DNA of 29,428 nt from a virus, in IMG/VR virus record IMGVR_UViG_3300041964_000018, positions 1 through 29,428 of that record; one strand, 5' to 3'. A program made the translations under genes and the position numbers. Under the pieces are notes generated by a model, which was given only the letters and a program-made list of their open reading frames with translations, did not search any database and was not told the DNA's origin. Shown here in pieces: positions 5,330 to 13,803 of the stretch (positions within the stretch are counted from its first letter, which is position 1; every line of letters begins with the position of its first letter).

Positions 5330-7013
5330 AGGAGTGGTCGACGGCGTGCCCGGACTGGGAGCGCCGGATCGTGACCGGCCGCCCGCTCGTGCCGTTCGCG
5401 CCGCTGTTCCCCGACGAGGCCGAGGCCGCGCTCCAGGTATTCAAGTCCCTCAAGATCGTGGATGCGCCCGGGTCGCCGACGTTCGGCGAGGCGTGCGAGC
5501 AGTGGGTCTTCGACTTCGTCGCGGCCATCTTCGGGTCCTACGACCCGCAGAGCGCCAAGCGCCTCATCCGTGAGTTCTTCCTGCTCATCAGCAAGAAGAA
5601 CTCAAAGTCCACCATAGCCGCGGGCATCATGCTCACGGCGCTGATCCGCAACTGGCGGCTCTCGGCCGAGCTGCTGATCCTGGCGCCCACGATCGAGGTG
5701 GCGGACAACTCGTTCAAGCCGGCCGCCGACATGGTGCGGCACGACGAGGAGCTATCGGACCTCCTGCATGTGCAGGACCACATCCGGACGATCACGCACC
5801 GGACCACCCGGGCCTTCCTGAAGGTCGTCGCCGCGGACAGCGACACGGTCTCCGGCAAGAAGGCCGCATTCGTCCTGGTGGATGAGCTGTGGGTGTTCGG
5901 GAAGCGCGCCAACGCCGACGCCATGCTGCGGGAGGCGACCGGCGGCTTGGTGTCCAGGCCGGAAGGCTTCGTGATCTACCTCTCCACGGAGAGCGACGAG
6001 CCGCCGGCCGGGGTGTTCAAGGCGAAGCTGGCCTACTTCCGCGACGTCCGCGATGGGGTGGTCAAGGACAACAAGAGCCTGGGGGTGCTTTACGAGTTCC
6101 CGCCGAAGATGCTTGAGGACAAGAGCTGCTTCGACCCTGCGAATCTCTACATCACCAACCCGAACCTTGGACGGTCGGTCAGCCAGGAGTGGCTAGAGGA
6201 CGAGCTGCAGAAGGCGCAGGCGACAGAGGACGGGTCCAAGTGGACCTTCTACGCCAAGCACCTGAACATCGAGATTGGCCTAGCCATCCGGAACGACGCC
6301 TGGGCGGGCGCGCGGTACTGGCAGGGCGCGGCCGACGACACGCTCACCCTGGACGAGCTGATCGAGCGCTCCGAGGTCGCTGTGGTCGGCATCGACGGCG
6401 GCGGGCTGGACGACCTCTTGGGCATGGCGGTCATCGGCCGGTGCAAGACGACGCGGGACTGGCTGCTCTGGAACCATGCCTGGGCCCACGAGGACGTGTT
6501 CGAGCGCCGCAAGGACATCGCTTCCACCTTGGCGGGGTTCGTCAAACAGGGCGACCTGACCCGGTGCGTGGATCCGACCCAGGACGTGAGCGAGGTCGCC
6601 GACTTCGTCCAGCGCCTGTCAGAGGCGGGGTTGCTGCCCGAGAAGCACGGCGTCGGCTTCGACCCTCAGGCGTTGCCGCGATGGTGGACGAACTCGCGGC
6701 CCGCGGGATTGGCGACGAGCAGGTTGTGGGCGTGTCTCAGGGTTTCCGACTCTCGTCGGCAGTCTGGGGCGCGGAGCGGAAGCTTAAGGATGGCACGCTT
6801 TGGCACTCCGGCTCGGAGATGATGGCCTGGTGCGTCGGCAATGCGAAGGCTGAGCAGCGCGGGAACGCAGTGCTGATCACGAAGCAGACGGCCGGCAAGG
6901 CGAAGATCGACCCGCTGATCGCGGCGTTCAACGCGGTGACGCTGATGAGCCGAAACCCTGAGCCTGCCGGAGGCCCCTCAGTTTACGAGGAGCGCGGCAT
7001 CCGCATGATCTGA
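5326..7013 (+). CDS. terminase large subunit, one-base frameshift
   Basis: The ATPase-nuclease motor that packages DNA through the portal. The Walker A-like segment is SKKNSKST at residues 89-96, a variant P-loop of the HK97-type terminases. Walker B is VLVDE at 183-187, with the catalytic Glu at its end. The C-terminal RNase H-like nuclease starts at [12 protein letters not shown], with the first metal-binding Asp at about 357. The frame from 5326 goes wrong near 6672: after GVGFDPQA the family-like continuation ([19 protein letters not shown]) lies in another frame and ends at 7013. Restoring one G in caggcgttgcc gives one protein of about 562 residues. The GTG start overlaps the terS stop. 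Confidence 0.9.
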
Positions 7014-7023
7014 GGGGAAGCGA

Positions 7024-8298
7024 TTGCGACACACGCCGTTTGCCTTCCCCGAGCCCGAACCGGGCGTCGCTCTTTCAACGCCGACCGCTGGGCGCACTGT
7101 CCACGTCCAGGCTTTCGACGGTTACGACTTCAACGACCCCCGGCTTGCGCTCTTCCTCCGCAGCGGCGCGGAGACGGCGTCGGGTGCGGTGGTCAGCGTC
7201 CACGCGGCGATGCGAAACCCGGCGGTCTATCGAGCGGTGACGCTGATCTCGTTCGCGATCGGGATGCTGCCCTGCCACCTGATGAAGGACGGGCCGAACG
7301 GGGCGGAGAAGGCCTCTGATCACCCGCTCTTCCGGGTGCTTCACCGCGAGCCGAACAACTGGCAGTCGGCCTTCGACTTCCGCTCGCTGCTCCAACTTCG
7401 GGCGCTGGTCCACGGCAACGGCTACGCCCAGGTGGTGCGTTCACGCGGTAATGTGCTCGCCCTCAATCCGTTGGACTCGGAGAAGGTCACACCATTCCAG
7501 CGGCCCGACCTTTCCGTGGCTTACAAGTACCGCCGGCCGGATGGGGTGGAGATCACGCTTGAACCCTCGGAGGTCTTCCACCTTCGCGGCGCGACCCTGG
7601 ACGGCATCAACGGCCTGTCGATGGTCCGCCAGGCTGCGGAGGCTATCGGCCTCGGGCTGCAGGCGCAGCGGGCAACGGCACGGGTCTACAAGAACGGCAG
7701 CTTCAACAGCGCGCCGCTCTCGACCGAGAAGGGTCTGAGCGACACAGCCTACAATCGGTTGAAGGAAGACTGGCAGGATCGCTACGGCGGCGCGGACAAC
7801 GCCGGCAAGACACCCATCCTGGAGGAGGGGCTCAAGCCGGTGAACGTTGGTCAGTCAGCTCGAGACGCCCAATTCATCGAGACGCAGAGGCACCAGATTG
7901 AGGAGATCGCCCGCGCTTCCGGCGTGCCGCGTCCCCTGCTGATGATGGACGAGACGACTTGGGGAACCGGGATTGAGGCCCTGGGCCTGTTCTTCGTCAC
8001 CTACGCTCTCCAGCCGTGGTTCACGGCCTGGGAGCAGGCGATCGAGCGGACGCTGCTGACCGGCCGCGAGAAGGACACGCACTCGGCTAAGTTCAACGCC
8101 GGTGCGCTGCTCCGCGGCTCGCTCAAGGACCAAGGCGAGTTCTTCGCTAAGGCGCTCGGCTCCGGCGGACATGACCCCTGGATGACCCAGGACGAGGTCC
8201 GCAAGCTGGCGGATCAACCCACCCGCGGCGGTGCTGCGGACGAGCTGAGCAAGGGCGCCATGAGCGCGAAGGGAGGACCTGATGCGGAACCGGCCTAA
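7024..8298 (+). CDS. portal protein (HK97 family)
   Basis: A 424-residue portal subunit; twelve copies would form the ring at the capsid vertex through which DNA enters and to which the connector binds. Family features are VYRAVTLISFAIGMLPCHLM (residues 69-88), the block HGNGYAQVVRSRGNVLALNP, and, in the second half, IEEIARASGVPRPLLMM followed by ALGLFFVTYALQPW. The length is normal. The TTG start follows a gaggggaag site and sits 10 bases after the large terminase stop; no better ATG precedes the conserved region. Its last codons overlap the start of the head protease gene, the usual HK97 order. Confidence 0.93.
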   Translation: MRHTPFAFPEPEPGVALSTPTAGRTVHVQAFDGYDFNDPRLALFLRSGAETASGAVVSVHAAMRNPAVYRAVTLISFAIGMLPCHLMKDGPNGAEKASDHPLFRVLHREPNNWQSAFDFRSLLQLRALVHGNGYAQVVRSRGNVLALNPLDSEKVTPFQRPDLSVAYKYRRPDGVEITLEPSEVFHLRGATLDGINGLSMVRQAAEAIGLGLQAQRATARVYKNGSFNSAPLSTEKGLSDTAYNRLKEDWQDRYGGADNAGKTPILEEGLKPVNVGQSARDAQFIETQRHQIEEIARASGVPRPLLMMDETTWGTGIEALGLFFVTYALQPWFTAWEQAIERTLLTGREKDTHSAKFNAGALLRGSLKDQGEFFAKALGSGGHDPWMTQDEVRKLADQPTRGGAADELSKGAMSAKGGPDAEPA

Positions 8299-9166
8299 GG
8301 TCTTCGCCAAGACGCGCCCCGGCGCGCTGCCTGTACCGGAGCGGCGCGACGTTCACGCGCTCACCCGTCCGGAGGTGATCGCCCGTCACGACTTGGAGGC
8401 CGCGGGTATCCGCGCGCTGGCGTCGGGCGACACCGTGATCACGATGTTTGACACCATCGGCGAGGATCCCTGGTCGGCGACCGGCGGCGTGACGGCGAAG
8501 AAGATCGCTGCCCAGCTGCGTGCGATCGGTGATCGGCCGGTGGAGGTGCAGATCAACAGCCCCGGCGGCGATATGTTCGAGGGCATCGCGATCTACAACG
8601 TGCTTCGCGAGCACCCCCAGCAGATCACGGTCAAGGTCATGGGTATGGCGGCATCCGCCGCTTCAATCATCGCGATGGCCGGCGACAACGTCGAGATCGG
8701 CGCGGCCTCATTCCTGATGATCCACAAGTGCTGGGTCCTGGCGATGGGCAACGCGGACGACATGGTCGAGACAGCCGAATGGCTTCGCCCCTTCGATGAC
8801 GCGATGGCCGCGGTCTACGCGGCGCGCAGCGGGGTCGAGGCAGCCGAGGCGCTGCGAATGATGAAGGCGGAGACCTGGCTCTCCGGTCAGGCCGCCGTCG
8901 ACAAGGGCTTCGCCGACGCGCTTCTGCCGTCCGACAAACTGACGGTCGACGCGAGCGCGATGGGTGAAGATCAACGCATCAACAAGCTCCGCGCGATGGA
9001 GCTGAAGCTCATGATGACGGGTGAAAGCCGCTCCGAAGCGCGCGCCCACGTCAACGAAATCCGGGGCACGACGGACTCTGCCCCGCCCGCTGGCACGACG
9101 GACTCTGCCGGCTCTGACCTGTCCGGCCCGCTCGCCGGACTTCTGGCAACCCTCACAGCCGCCTAG
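8282..9166 (+). CDS. ClpP-like (S14) prohead maturation protease
   Basis: A 294-residue head protease of the ClpP/S14 clan that trims the major capsid protein after prohead assembly. Visible marks are EVQINSPGGDMFEGIAIYN (residues 88-106), GMAASAAS with the likely nucleophile Ser125, and FLMIHKCW with the likely base His148; an Asp near 172 (RPFDDA) may complete the triad. The last 70 residues are polar and may act as scaffold. They contain an 18-bp in-frame direct repeat (9065-9082 and 9092-9109) encoding GTTDSA twice. The ATG has a gggaggacct site and overlaps the portal gene by 17 bases. Confidence 0.9.
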   Translation: MRNRPKVFAKTRPGALPVPERRDVHALTRPEVIARHDLEAAGIRALASGDTVITMFDTIGEDPWSATGGVTAKKIAAQLRAIGDRPVEVQINSPGGDMFEGIAIYNVLREHPQQITVKVMGMAASAASIIAMAGDNVEIGAASFLMIHKCWVLAMGNADDMVETAEWLRPFDDAMAAVYAARSGVEAAEALRMMKAETWLSGQAAVDKGFADALLPSDKLTVDASAMGEDQRINKLRAMELKLMMTGESRSEARAHVNEIRGTTDSAPPAGTTDSAGSDLSGPLAGLLATLTAA

Positions 9167-9184
9167 CCGGCCAAGGACACTCCC

Positions 9185-10408
9185 ATGAACACCCGACTGA
9201 TCGGGGCCGCTCCGCGCGCCCTGTGCGGTGTCGTGCGCGCTGATGCGTCCGACCCGAAGGCCATGATCGGCCAACTCCAAGCTGCGTTCGAGGCCTTCAA
9301 GACGGCCAACGACGAGAAGATCAGCGCCGCCAAGGCCGACGTGCTGAACGACGAGAAGGTGGTCCGGATCGACGATGCCGTGACCGCCCTTCAGGCGGAG
9401 ATCGACAAGGTCAACGCCGCGATGGCGGCTCGCCAGATCGGCGGCGGTCAGCAAGAGGTCCGCGACCCCGAGTACAACACGGCCTTCGCCGGCTACGTCC
9501 AGAAGGGCTCGGTGCAAGCCGCGCTCAACAAGGGCGCCGACGACGAGGGCGGCTATCTCACTCCCGTGGAGTGGGACCGCACGATCAACGACAAGCTGGT
9601 CGAGATCTCGCCCATGCGACAGCTGGCCACCGTCCGCCCCATCGGCGGCTCCGGTTACAAGACGCTGTTCAACATGCGCGGGACCGGCTCCGGCTGGGTC
9701 GGGGAAACGGCGCTCCGTCCGGAAACCTCCACGCCGGAGTTCGCTCCCCTGGCGTTCGCGTTCGGCGAGATCTACGCCAACCCGGCCGCGACGCAGCAGA
9801 TGCTGGACGACTCCGAGATCAACCTGGAGCAGTGGCTGGCCGGCGAGGTGAACACCGAGTTTGGCTATCAGGAGGGCCTGGCCTTCGTTTCCGGCAACGG
9901 CACGAACAAGCCCAACGGCTTCCTGACCTACGCGACGGGCGCGGCCAACGCCGCCACCCATCCGCTGGGCGCCATCCAGGTCACCACGGCCGCCTCGGCC
10001 ACGGCGGTGACCACGGACGAGCTGCTGGACGTGATCTACTCGGTCCCGGGTCAGCTCCTGCAGAACGCGCGGTGGACGATGAACCGCCTCACCATGTCCA
10101 AGATCCGCAAGCTCAAGGACGCCGACGGCAACTACCTCTGGCAGCCCTCGCTTGCGGCTGGAGAGCCGGCGGCGCTCATGGGCTTCCCGGTGACGGACAT
10201 GGCGGCCATGCCCAACGCCACGGCCGGCGCCTTGCCGATCGCCTTCGGCGACTTCCGCCGCGGCTATCTGATCCTCGATCGGATGGGCGTGCGGGTGCTC
10301 CGCGACCCCTACACCAACAAGCCCTACGTGATGTTCTACACCACGAAGCGCGTTGGCGGCGGCGTTCAGGACCCCACGGTGCTCCGCGCCGTGAAGATGG
10401 CGGCCTAA
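9185..10408 (+). CDS. major capsid protein (HK97 fold)
   Basis: A 407-residue HK97-type coat protein. Residues 24-85 form a charged coiled-coil delta-domain (AAFEAFKTANDEKISAAKAD and onward) that serves as built-in scaffold and is normally removed by the protease. The mature part starts near residue 95-120. Family blocks include GGYLTPVEWDRTINDKLVEI, PMRQLATVRPIGG, GWVGETALRPETSTPEF, and AFGEIYANPAATQQMLDD. Length and order are typical: directly after the protease and before the connector genes. A GC-rich hairpin with a weak T-rich tail follows the stop and may set capsid expression above that of the downstream genes. Confidence 0.93.
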   Translation: MNTRLIGAAPRALCGVVRADASDPKAMIGQLQAAFEAFKTANDEKISAAKADVLNDEKVVRIDDAVTALQAEIDKVNAAMAARQIGGGQQEVRDPEYNTAFAGYVQKGSVQAALNKGADDEGGYLTPVEWDRTINDKLVEISPMRQLATVRPIGGSGYKTLFNMRGTGSGWVGETALRPETSTPEFAPLAFAFGEIYANPAATQQMLDDSEINLEQWLAGEVNTEFGYQEGLAFVSGNGTNKPNGFLTYATGAANAATHPLGAIQVTTAASATAVTTDELLDVIYSVPGQLLQNARWTMNRLTMSKIRKLKDADGNYLWQPSLAAGEPAALMGFPVTDMAAMPNATAGALPIAFGDFRRGYLILDRMGVRVLRDPYTNKPYVMFYTTKRVGGGVQDPTVLRAVKMAA

Positions 10409-10422
10409 GGGCGGCTGAACCC

Positions 10423-10454
10423 GGGCGGGCTTGCGGGCCCGCCCACCTTTCCTT
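10423..10454 (+). terminator. terminator-like hairpin after the capsid gene
   Basis: GGGCGGGC (10423-10430) pairs with GCCCGCCC (10437-10444) over a six-base loop, giving an 8-bp all-GC stem. The bases that follow (acctttcctt) are T-rich but not a clean T-run, so it is probably a partial terminator or an mRNA-stabilising end for the abundant capsid transcript. The next gene follows 28 bases after the stem. Confidence 0.5.
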
Positions 10455-10471
10455 CCACAAAGGAGGCCGTC

Positions 10472-10855
10472 ATGGCCAAGAAGCCTACCCCGGCCGCCGC
10501 GCCGGAGAACCAAGCCGATGCTGCTGAGCGCTTCACGCAACAAGCTCTGGAACAGCAAATCGAAGCGGCCGACCGCGTCACGGCGACGGCAGCCGACGAG
10601 GGCCGCCTGCCCGAGAACGCGGCGGTGGCCAATCCCGCTCCCGCCCAAACGATGAACAACGCTGGCGGAGCCTTCGTCGAGCAGGAAGTCATCGACGGCA
10701 TCCCGGTCGACCATCCGTCGATCGAGAACAACCCGCGCCAGGGCACGTCAGGCATCCAGAACGGGGGCGATTTCAACGACCCCTTCGGGCGCAACCCCGG
10801 CGACGACGGCTTCACCGGCCAGGGCCTGGACCTGAGCGTCTACGGCAAGGGCTAA
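10472..10855 (+). CDS. hypothetical structural-region protein
   Basis: A 127-residue acidic, low-complexity protein rich in Ala, Asn, Pro and Gly. It reads as an N-terminal helix (AERFTQQALEQQIEAADRV) and a disordered, asparagine- and glycine-rich C-terminal half (NNPRQGTSGIQNGGDFNDPF). It has an excellent ribosome-binding site (caaaggaggccgtc). Its position between the capsid and the first connector is where decoration, head-fibre or minor head proteins occur in other phages, but nothing in the sequence confirms this. Composition alone does not identify a family. Confidence 0.65.
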   Translation: MAKKPTPAAAPENQADAAERFTQQALEQQIEAADRVTATAADEGRLPENAAVANPAPAQTMNNAGGAFVEQEVIDGIPVDHPSIENNPRQGTSGIQNGGDFNDPFGRNPGDDGFTGQGLDLSVYGKG

Positions 10856-10861
10856 ACTGAG

Positions 10862-11416
10862 ATGGCCGTCATCGTCATCACCCCGCCCGAGCCGCTGGTC
10901 GACCTCAACGAGACCAAGCAGTGGTTGCGGGTGGACCACGCTGACGATGACGGCCTTATCGCCGGCCTTATCGCTGCGGTGCAGAGCCACATCGACGGGC
11001 CGGATGGCGTGCTCGGCCGGGCCCTGGGCACCCAGATCCTGGAATACGGGCTGGACCGTTTTCATGGCCACCACATCGAACTGCCGTGCCCTCCGGTGAT
11101 CTCAATCGAGAGCGTCACCTACACCGGCCAAGCCGGCTCTGACGTGGCCTGGGCGGCTGGGTGGCGACTGTACGATGCCGGGCTTGAGCGGTGGTCGCTC
11201 GCGCCACTGTACGGCGGCTCCTGGCCTTCAGTTCGATACGACCGACGCTCCGTCCGCATCCGCTACCGTGCAGGCTACGAGACGCTCCCGGCGGCCGTGC
11301 CGCTCGCGGTGAAGCGGATGGTGGCACACCTCTACGACAACCGCGCCTCCGCCCCCGCTGACGCCATGAAGGCTGTCGCGGCGGAGCTCGGACACCTCAA
11401 GATCTACCGCGTCTAG
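10862..11416 (+). CDS. head-tail connector protein (gp6-like)
   Basis: A 184-residue protein of the phage connector family typified by HK97 gp6, which forms the ring under the portal. The N-terminus (PLVDLNETKQWLRVDHADDD followed by GLIAGLIAAVQSHID) is the recognisable helical part. A middle beta region (PPVISIESVTYTG, SVRIRYRAGYETLP) and a C-terminal helix (AVPLAVKRMVAHLYDNR) complete the pattern. Length fits the family. It sits 6 bases after the previous gene and begins the connector block. Confidence 0.85.
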   Translation: MAVIVITPPEPLVDLNETKQWLRVDHADDDGLIAGLIAAVQSHIDGPDGVLGRALGTQILEYGLDRFHGHHIELPCPPVISIESVTYTGQAGSDVAWAAGWRLYDAGLERWSLAPLYGGSWPSVRYDRRSVRIRYRAGYETLPAAVPLAVKRMVAHLYDNRASAPADAMKAVAAELGHLKIYRV

Positions 11417-11426
11417 GAGACCGACC

Positions 11427-11615
11427 ATGCGCGTGAAGCTGCTTCGCGACCGCGACCTCGTGCCCCCGAACGAGCCCCGGATCACCGTCGCCTACAAGAA
11501 GGGCTGGGAGGGCACGGTGAAGCGCGAGTGGGGAGACATCCTCGTCGCCGACAAGAACGCCGAAGAGGTGCCCGCACCGCCGCGTGACGGCAAGGCCGAT
11601 GCCCGGGGCGGGTGA
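11427..11615 (+). CDS. hypothetical small protein in connector block
   Basis: A 62-residue protein with a beta-rich core (VKLLRDRDLVPPNEPRITVA, then KKGWEGTVKREWGDILV) and a disordered proline- and lysine-containing tail. Short proteins of this kind often lie between gp6-like and adaptor genes in phages of alphaproteobacteria; I know no function. Its ATG follows an aggagaccgacc site, and its end overlaps the start of the head-tail adaptor gene by about 17 bases. Confidence 0.65.
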   Translation: MRVKLLRDRDLVPPNEPRITVAYKKGWEGTVKREWGDILVADKNAEEVPAPPRDGKADARGG

Positions 11616-11931
11616 TCTCCGTGAGCGGGTTGGCTTTTGGGTCCGCGGCCTGGACGAGAACGACGACCGCCTTGGCCCGGAAGCCGAGCAGTTCGTCCGC
11701 TCCGCCCAAGCCATCCCTCTCCGTGGCGGTGAGGCGGTCCTGGCGGGTCGGCTGGCGGGGACGAAGCCGACAGTGATCGTGGTCCGCGAGGACAGCCAGA
11801 CGCGCACGGTCGACACCGACTGGAAGCTCCGGATCGCGGAGGGGCTGTTCAAGGGCGATTACGAGATCAGGCAGGTGGCGCCCAACAAGCAGCGGGGGTT
11901 TCTAGATTTCACCGTAGAGGCTGCGGCGTAG
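11599..11931 (+). CDS. head-tail adaptor / head closure protein
   Basis: A 110-residue protein of the phage head-tail joining family (SPP1 gp16-like), which closes the head after packaging. The pattern is GDLRERVGFWVRGLDEN near the N-terminus, the middle TVIVVREDSQTRTVDTDWKL, and the end YEIRQVAPNKQRGFLDFTVE. The ATG at 11599 gives the usual start (MPGAGDLRERV) and has a short AAGG; a GTG at 11584 would add five residues. The gene starts inside the previous one and its TAG shares a base with the next GTG, so all three are tightly coupled. Confidence 0.8.
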   Translation: MPGAGDLRERVGFWVRGLDENDDRLGPEAEQFVRSAQAIPLRGGEAVLAGRLAGTKPTVIVVREDSQTRTVDTDWKLRIAEGLFKGDYEIRQVAPNKQRGFLDFTVEAAA

Positions 11932-12371
11932 TGGCCGAGTTCAGCGCCGCGGCGAAGGCCCGCGCGATCCGGCGCATGGGGCGGCTGCACCCCTCCATCA
12001 CGCGCAAGGTGAAGGAGCGGCTCGCCGATGATGCGGCTTCCCTCGTGGAGTACCAGAAGCGCATCGTGCCCGTGCGGAGCGGCACCCTTCGCGACACGAT
12101 CAAGAACGAGGACGTCTCGGACGAAAGTCGCATTGCACAGAAGCTGACGGCGGGAGGCCCGGCGACCACGGTGAAGGTTCGCGGCGGCGTTTCCGACCAG
12201 GATTTCGCGGCCGGCAACGGGGCTTACGACTACGCTCGCGGGGTCGAGTTCGGGACCAGCGACACGCCGGCCTTGCCCTTCTTCTTCGTCGCCTACCGCA
12301 ACCGGAAACCGAAGATCCAGGCCAACCTCGCGGCGGCGGCCGAGGACGGGATTGACGAGGCGCTGTCATGA
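11931..12371 (+). CDS. HK97 gp10-like tail/head-tail joining protein
   Basis: A 146-residue protein of the HK97 gp10 family, which acts at the head-tail junction or tail terminator. Key blocks are VEYQKRIVPVRSGTLRDTIK (residues 42-61), which is the family signature, and YARGVEFGTSDTPALPFFFVA near the C-terminus, followed by a helix. The GTG start overlaps the previous stop by one base (tagtgg), and its end overlaps the next ATG (ATGA). Length is normal. Confidence 0.85.
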   Translation: MAEFSAAAKARAIRRMGRLHPSITRKVKERLADDAASLVEYQKRIVPVRSGTLRDTIKNEDVSDESRIAQKLTAGGPATTVKVRGGVSDQDFAAGNGAYDYARGVEFGTSDTPALPFFFVAYRNRKPKIQANLAAAAEDGIDEALS

Positions 12372-12757
12372 GCGATCCCGCTGCAGCGATCCGAGCGGCC
12401 TTCATCGCACGGATGCGGACGGCAATGGTCGGCGTGGCCAAGGTCTATGACGAGGTCCCGAGCACGCGGACCTGGCCGTACCTGGCCCTCCGCGCGATCC
12501 AGACGATCCCGCGGGAAACGGAGTGCTCGTCGGGGTCGGAAACCTTCATCGACTTCGACGGCTGGTCCAAGAAGCTGAACCACGCCGAGACGGATGCCAT
12601 GCGGGCGGCGGCTCGCGAGGCGCTCAAGACGGACCTGGTCGTGCCCGGCCACGAGGTCATCATCCAAGAGTTCGAGGGAGGCCAAGCCACTGGCGACCCC
12701 GACCCCAGCATCGCGCGCGTCGCGATGAGCCTGCGCCTGGAAACAGAGCCGGCCTAA
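12368..12757 (+). CDS. tail terminator-like protein (DUF3168)
   Basis: A 129-residue protein that fits the DUF3168/gp17-like tail completion family. These proteins cap the tail tube and stop its growth at the set length. Features are an N-terminal helix (DPAAAIRAAFIARMRTAM), VYDEVPSTRTWPYLALRA, and the later FIDFDGWSKKLNHAETDAM followed by a beta-rich end. It begins on an ATGA overlap with the gp10-like gene and is the last gene before the short spacer preceding the major tail protein, which is the normal order. Confidence 0.82.
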   Translation: MSDPAAAIRAAFIARMRTAMVGVAKVYDEVPSTRTWPYLALRAIQTIPRETECSSGSETFIDFDGWSKKLNHAETDAMRAAAREALKTDLVVPGHEVIIQEFEGGQATGDPDPSIARVAMSLRLETEPA

Positions 12758-12794
12758 CCGCCCCGCGTGGGCTTCTACCTCAGGAGACTACACA

Positions 12795-13235
12795 ATGGCC
12801 GCAGTAAATGCGTTCAAGGGGCAGCTTATGGCCCTTCAAATCGGCGACGGCGCTGAGCCGGAAGTTTTCGGCCCCTTCTGCTCCATCAACGCCGAGCGGG
12901 GAATCAGCTTCACCGCCGAGACCAACGACGTCGCTCTTCCCGACTGCACGGATTTGGAGCTCGTGGACTGGATCGCTCGGGAGAAGGTTAGCCTTTCCGC
13001 CGGGATCACGGGCTCGGGGATGCTGGACAAGGCGGATGTTCCGAAGTTCTACGCCTTCCTCGCCGACACCGAGTCCCGCGGTTGCCGGCTCACCATACCG
13101 GGTCCTGGCGGCACGCTCTTTGCGGGCAAGTTCCACCTGACCGGCTTTGAGATCACCGGCGCCCGCAATGAGCGCTCAACGTGCTCCATCACGCTGGCCT
13201 CTGACGGCCCTGTCACCGCAACGCCGATCACCTAA
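12795..13235 (+). CDS. major tail (tube) protein
   Basis: A 146-residue tail tube protein of the TP901-1/major tail protein 2 type, which polymerises on the tape measure to form the tube. Family blocks include FKGQLMALQIGDG near the start, a central KVSLSAGITGSGMLDKADVP, and a beta-strand C-terminus (AGKFHLTGFEITGARNERS). The ATG has a caggagactacacaatg context close to that of two early genes. The preceding spacer of about 37 bases, unusual in this packed operon, may allow separate mRNA processing or strong initiation. Its TAA overlaps the ATG of the chaperone gene. Confidence 0.85.
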   Translation: MAAVNAFKGQLMALQIGDGAEPEVFGPFCSINAERGISFTAETNDVALPDCTDLELVDWIAREKVSLSAGITGSGMLDKADVPKFYAFLADTESRGCRLTIPGPGGTLFAGKFHLTGFEITGARNERSTCSITLASDGPVTATPIT

Positions 13236-13794
13236 TGAGCCGATCGGCAAGCATTCCCCTGGTCTTCGGTGACGGGGAGCACACCTTCAGGCTCGGCATC
13301 GGACAGCTCGCCGAGCTCGACGAGAAATGCGACGCCGGTCCCATGGAGCAGCTCGCCCGGATGCAAGCCGGAACCTGGCGGATCAAGGATCTCCGGGAAA
13401 CGATCCGGCTAGGGCTGATAGGCGGGGGTCTCCCTGCTGCTGACGCCTTCCGGCTGGTCCAGCGGTACGTCGATGAGCGGCCGCTGGCGGAGAGCGTGCC
13501 GATCGCTATGGCGGTGCTCTACGCCTGTGTGGTGGGCGACCCCGGAGACGAGCCGGGGGAGGGCGAGGCGGGGACGGAAACGGCGACCGACCCCGCGGCA
13601 AGCTCGACTTCGCCGGACTCTACGGCAGCGGCGCGGCCCTCGGGTGGACGCCGCGCCAAGTCGACGCCTGCAGCCTCTGGGAACTCGGAGCCGCCGTCGA
13701 CGGGTGGATGAAGGCGAACGGAGCGGAGCAGTCCGCACGCCCGCCGACCGAGGAAGAGCACGAAGCCTTGCTGGCTCAGGTCAGTGGGGGTTAG
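13235..13794 (+). CDS. tail assembly chaperone with probable -1 frameshift product
   Basis: The zero frame (13235-13711) opens with SIPLVFGDGEHTFRLGIGQL and has the look of GTA gp10-like chaperones (Phage_TAC_11); it degenerates after about residue 107 into low-complexity Ser/Thr/Ala sequence. The -1 frame is open from 13477 to 13794, has no ATG, GTG or TTG before its protein-like part, and encodes KLDFAGLYGSGAALGWTPRQ followed by a W-rich helical block to AQVSGG. A -1 shift would give a fused protein of about 186 residues beside the shorter one, as in lambda gpG/gpGT. The best slippery candidate is GGGGGAG at 13555-13561, an imperfect heptamer. A plain one-base deletion is the alternative. 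Confidence 0.75.
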
Positions 13795-13803
13795 CCTCGC
13801 CTC

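Noticed and set aside
8708-10714. 668-residue minus-strand open frame
   Set aside because: It lies antisense to the protease, capsid and following gene, has arginine-, glycine- and histidine-rich shadow composition, and the plus-strand proteins are clearly real. Long antisense frames are expected at this GC content.
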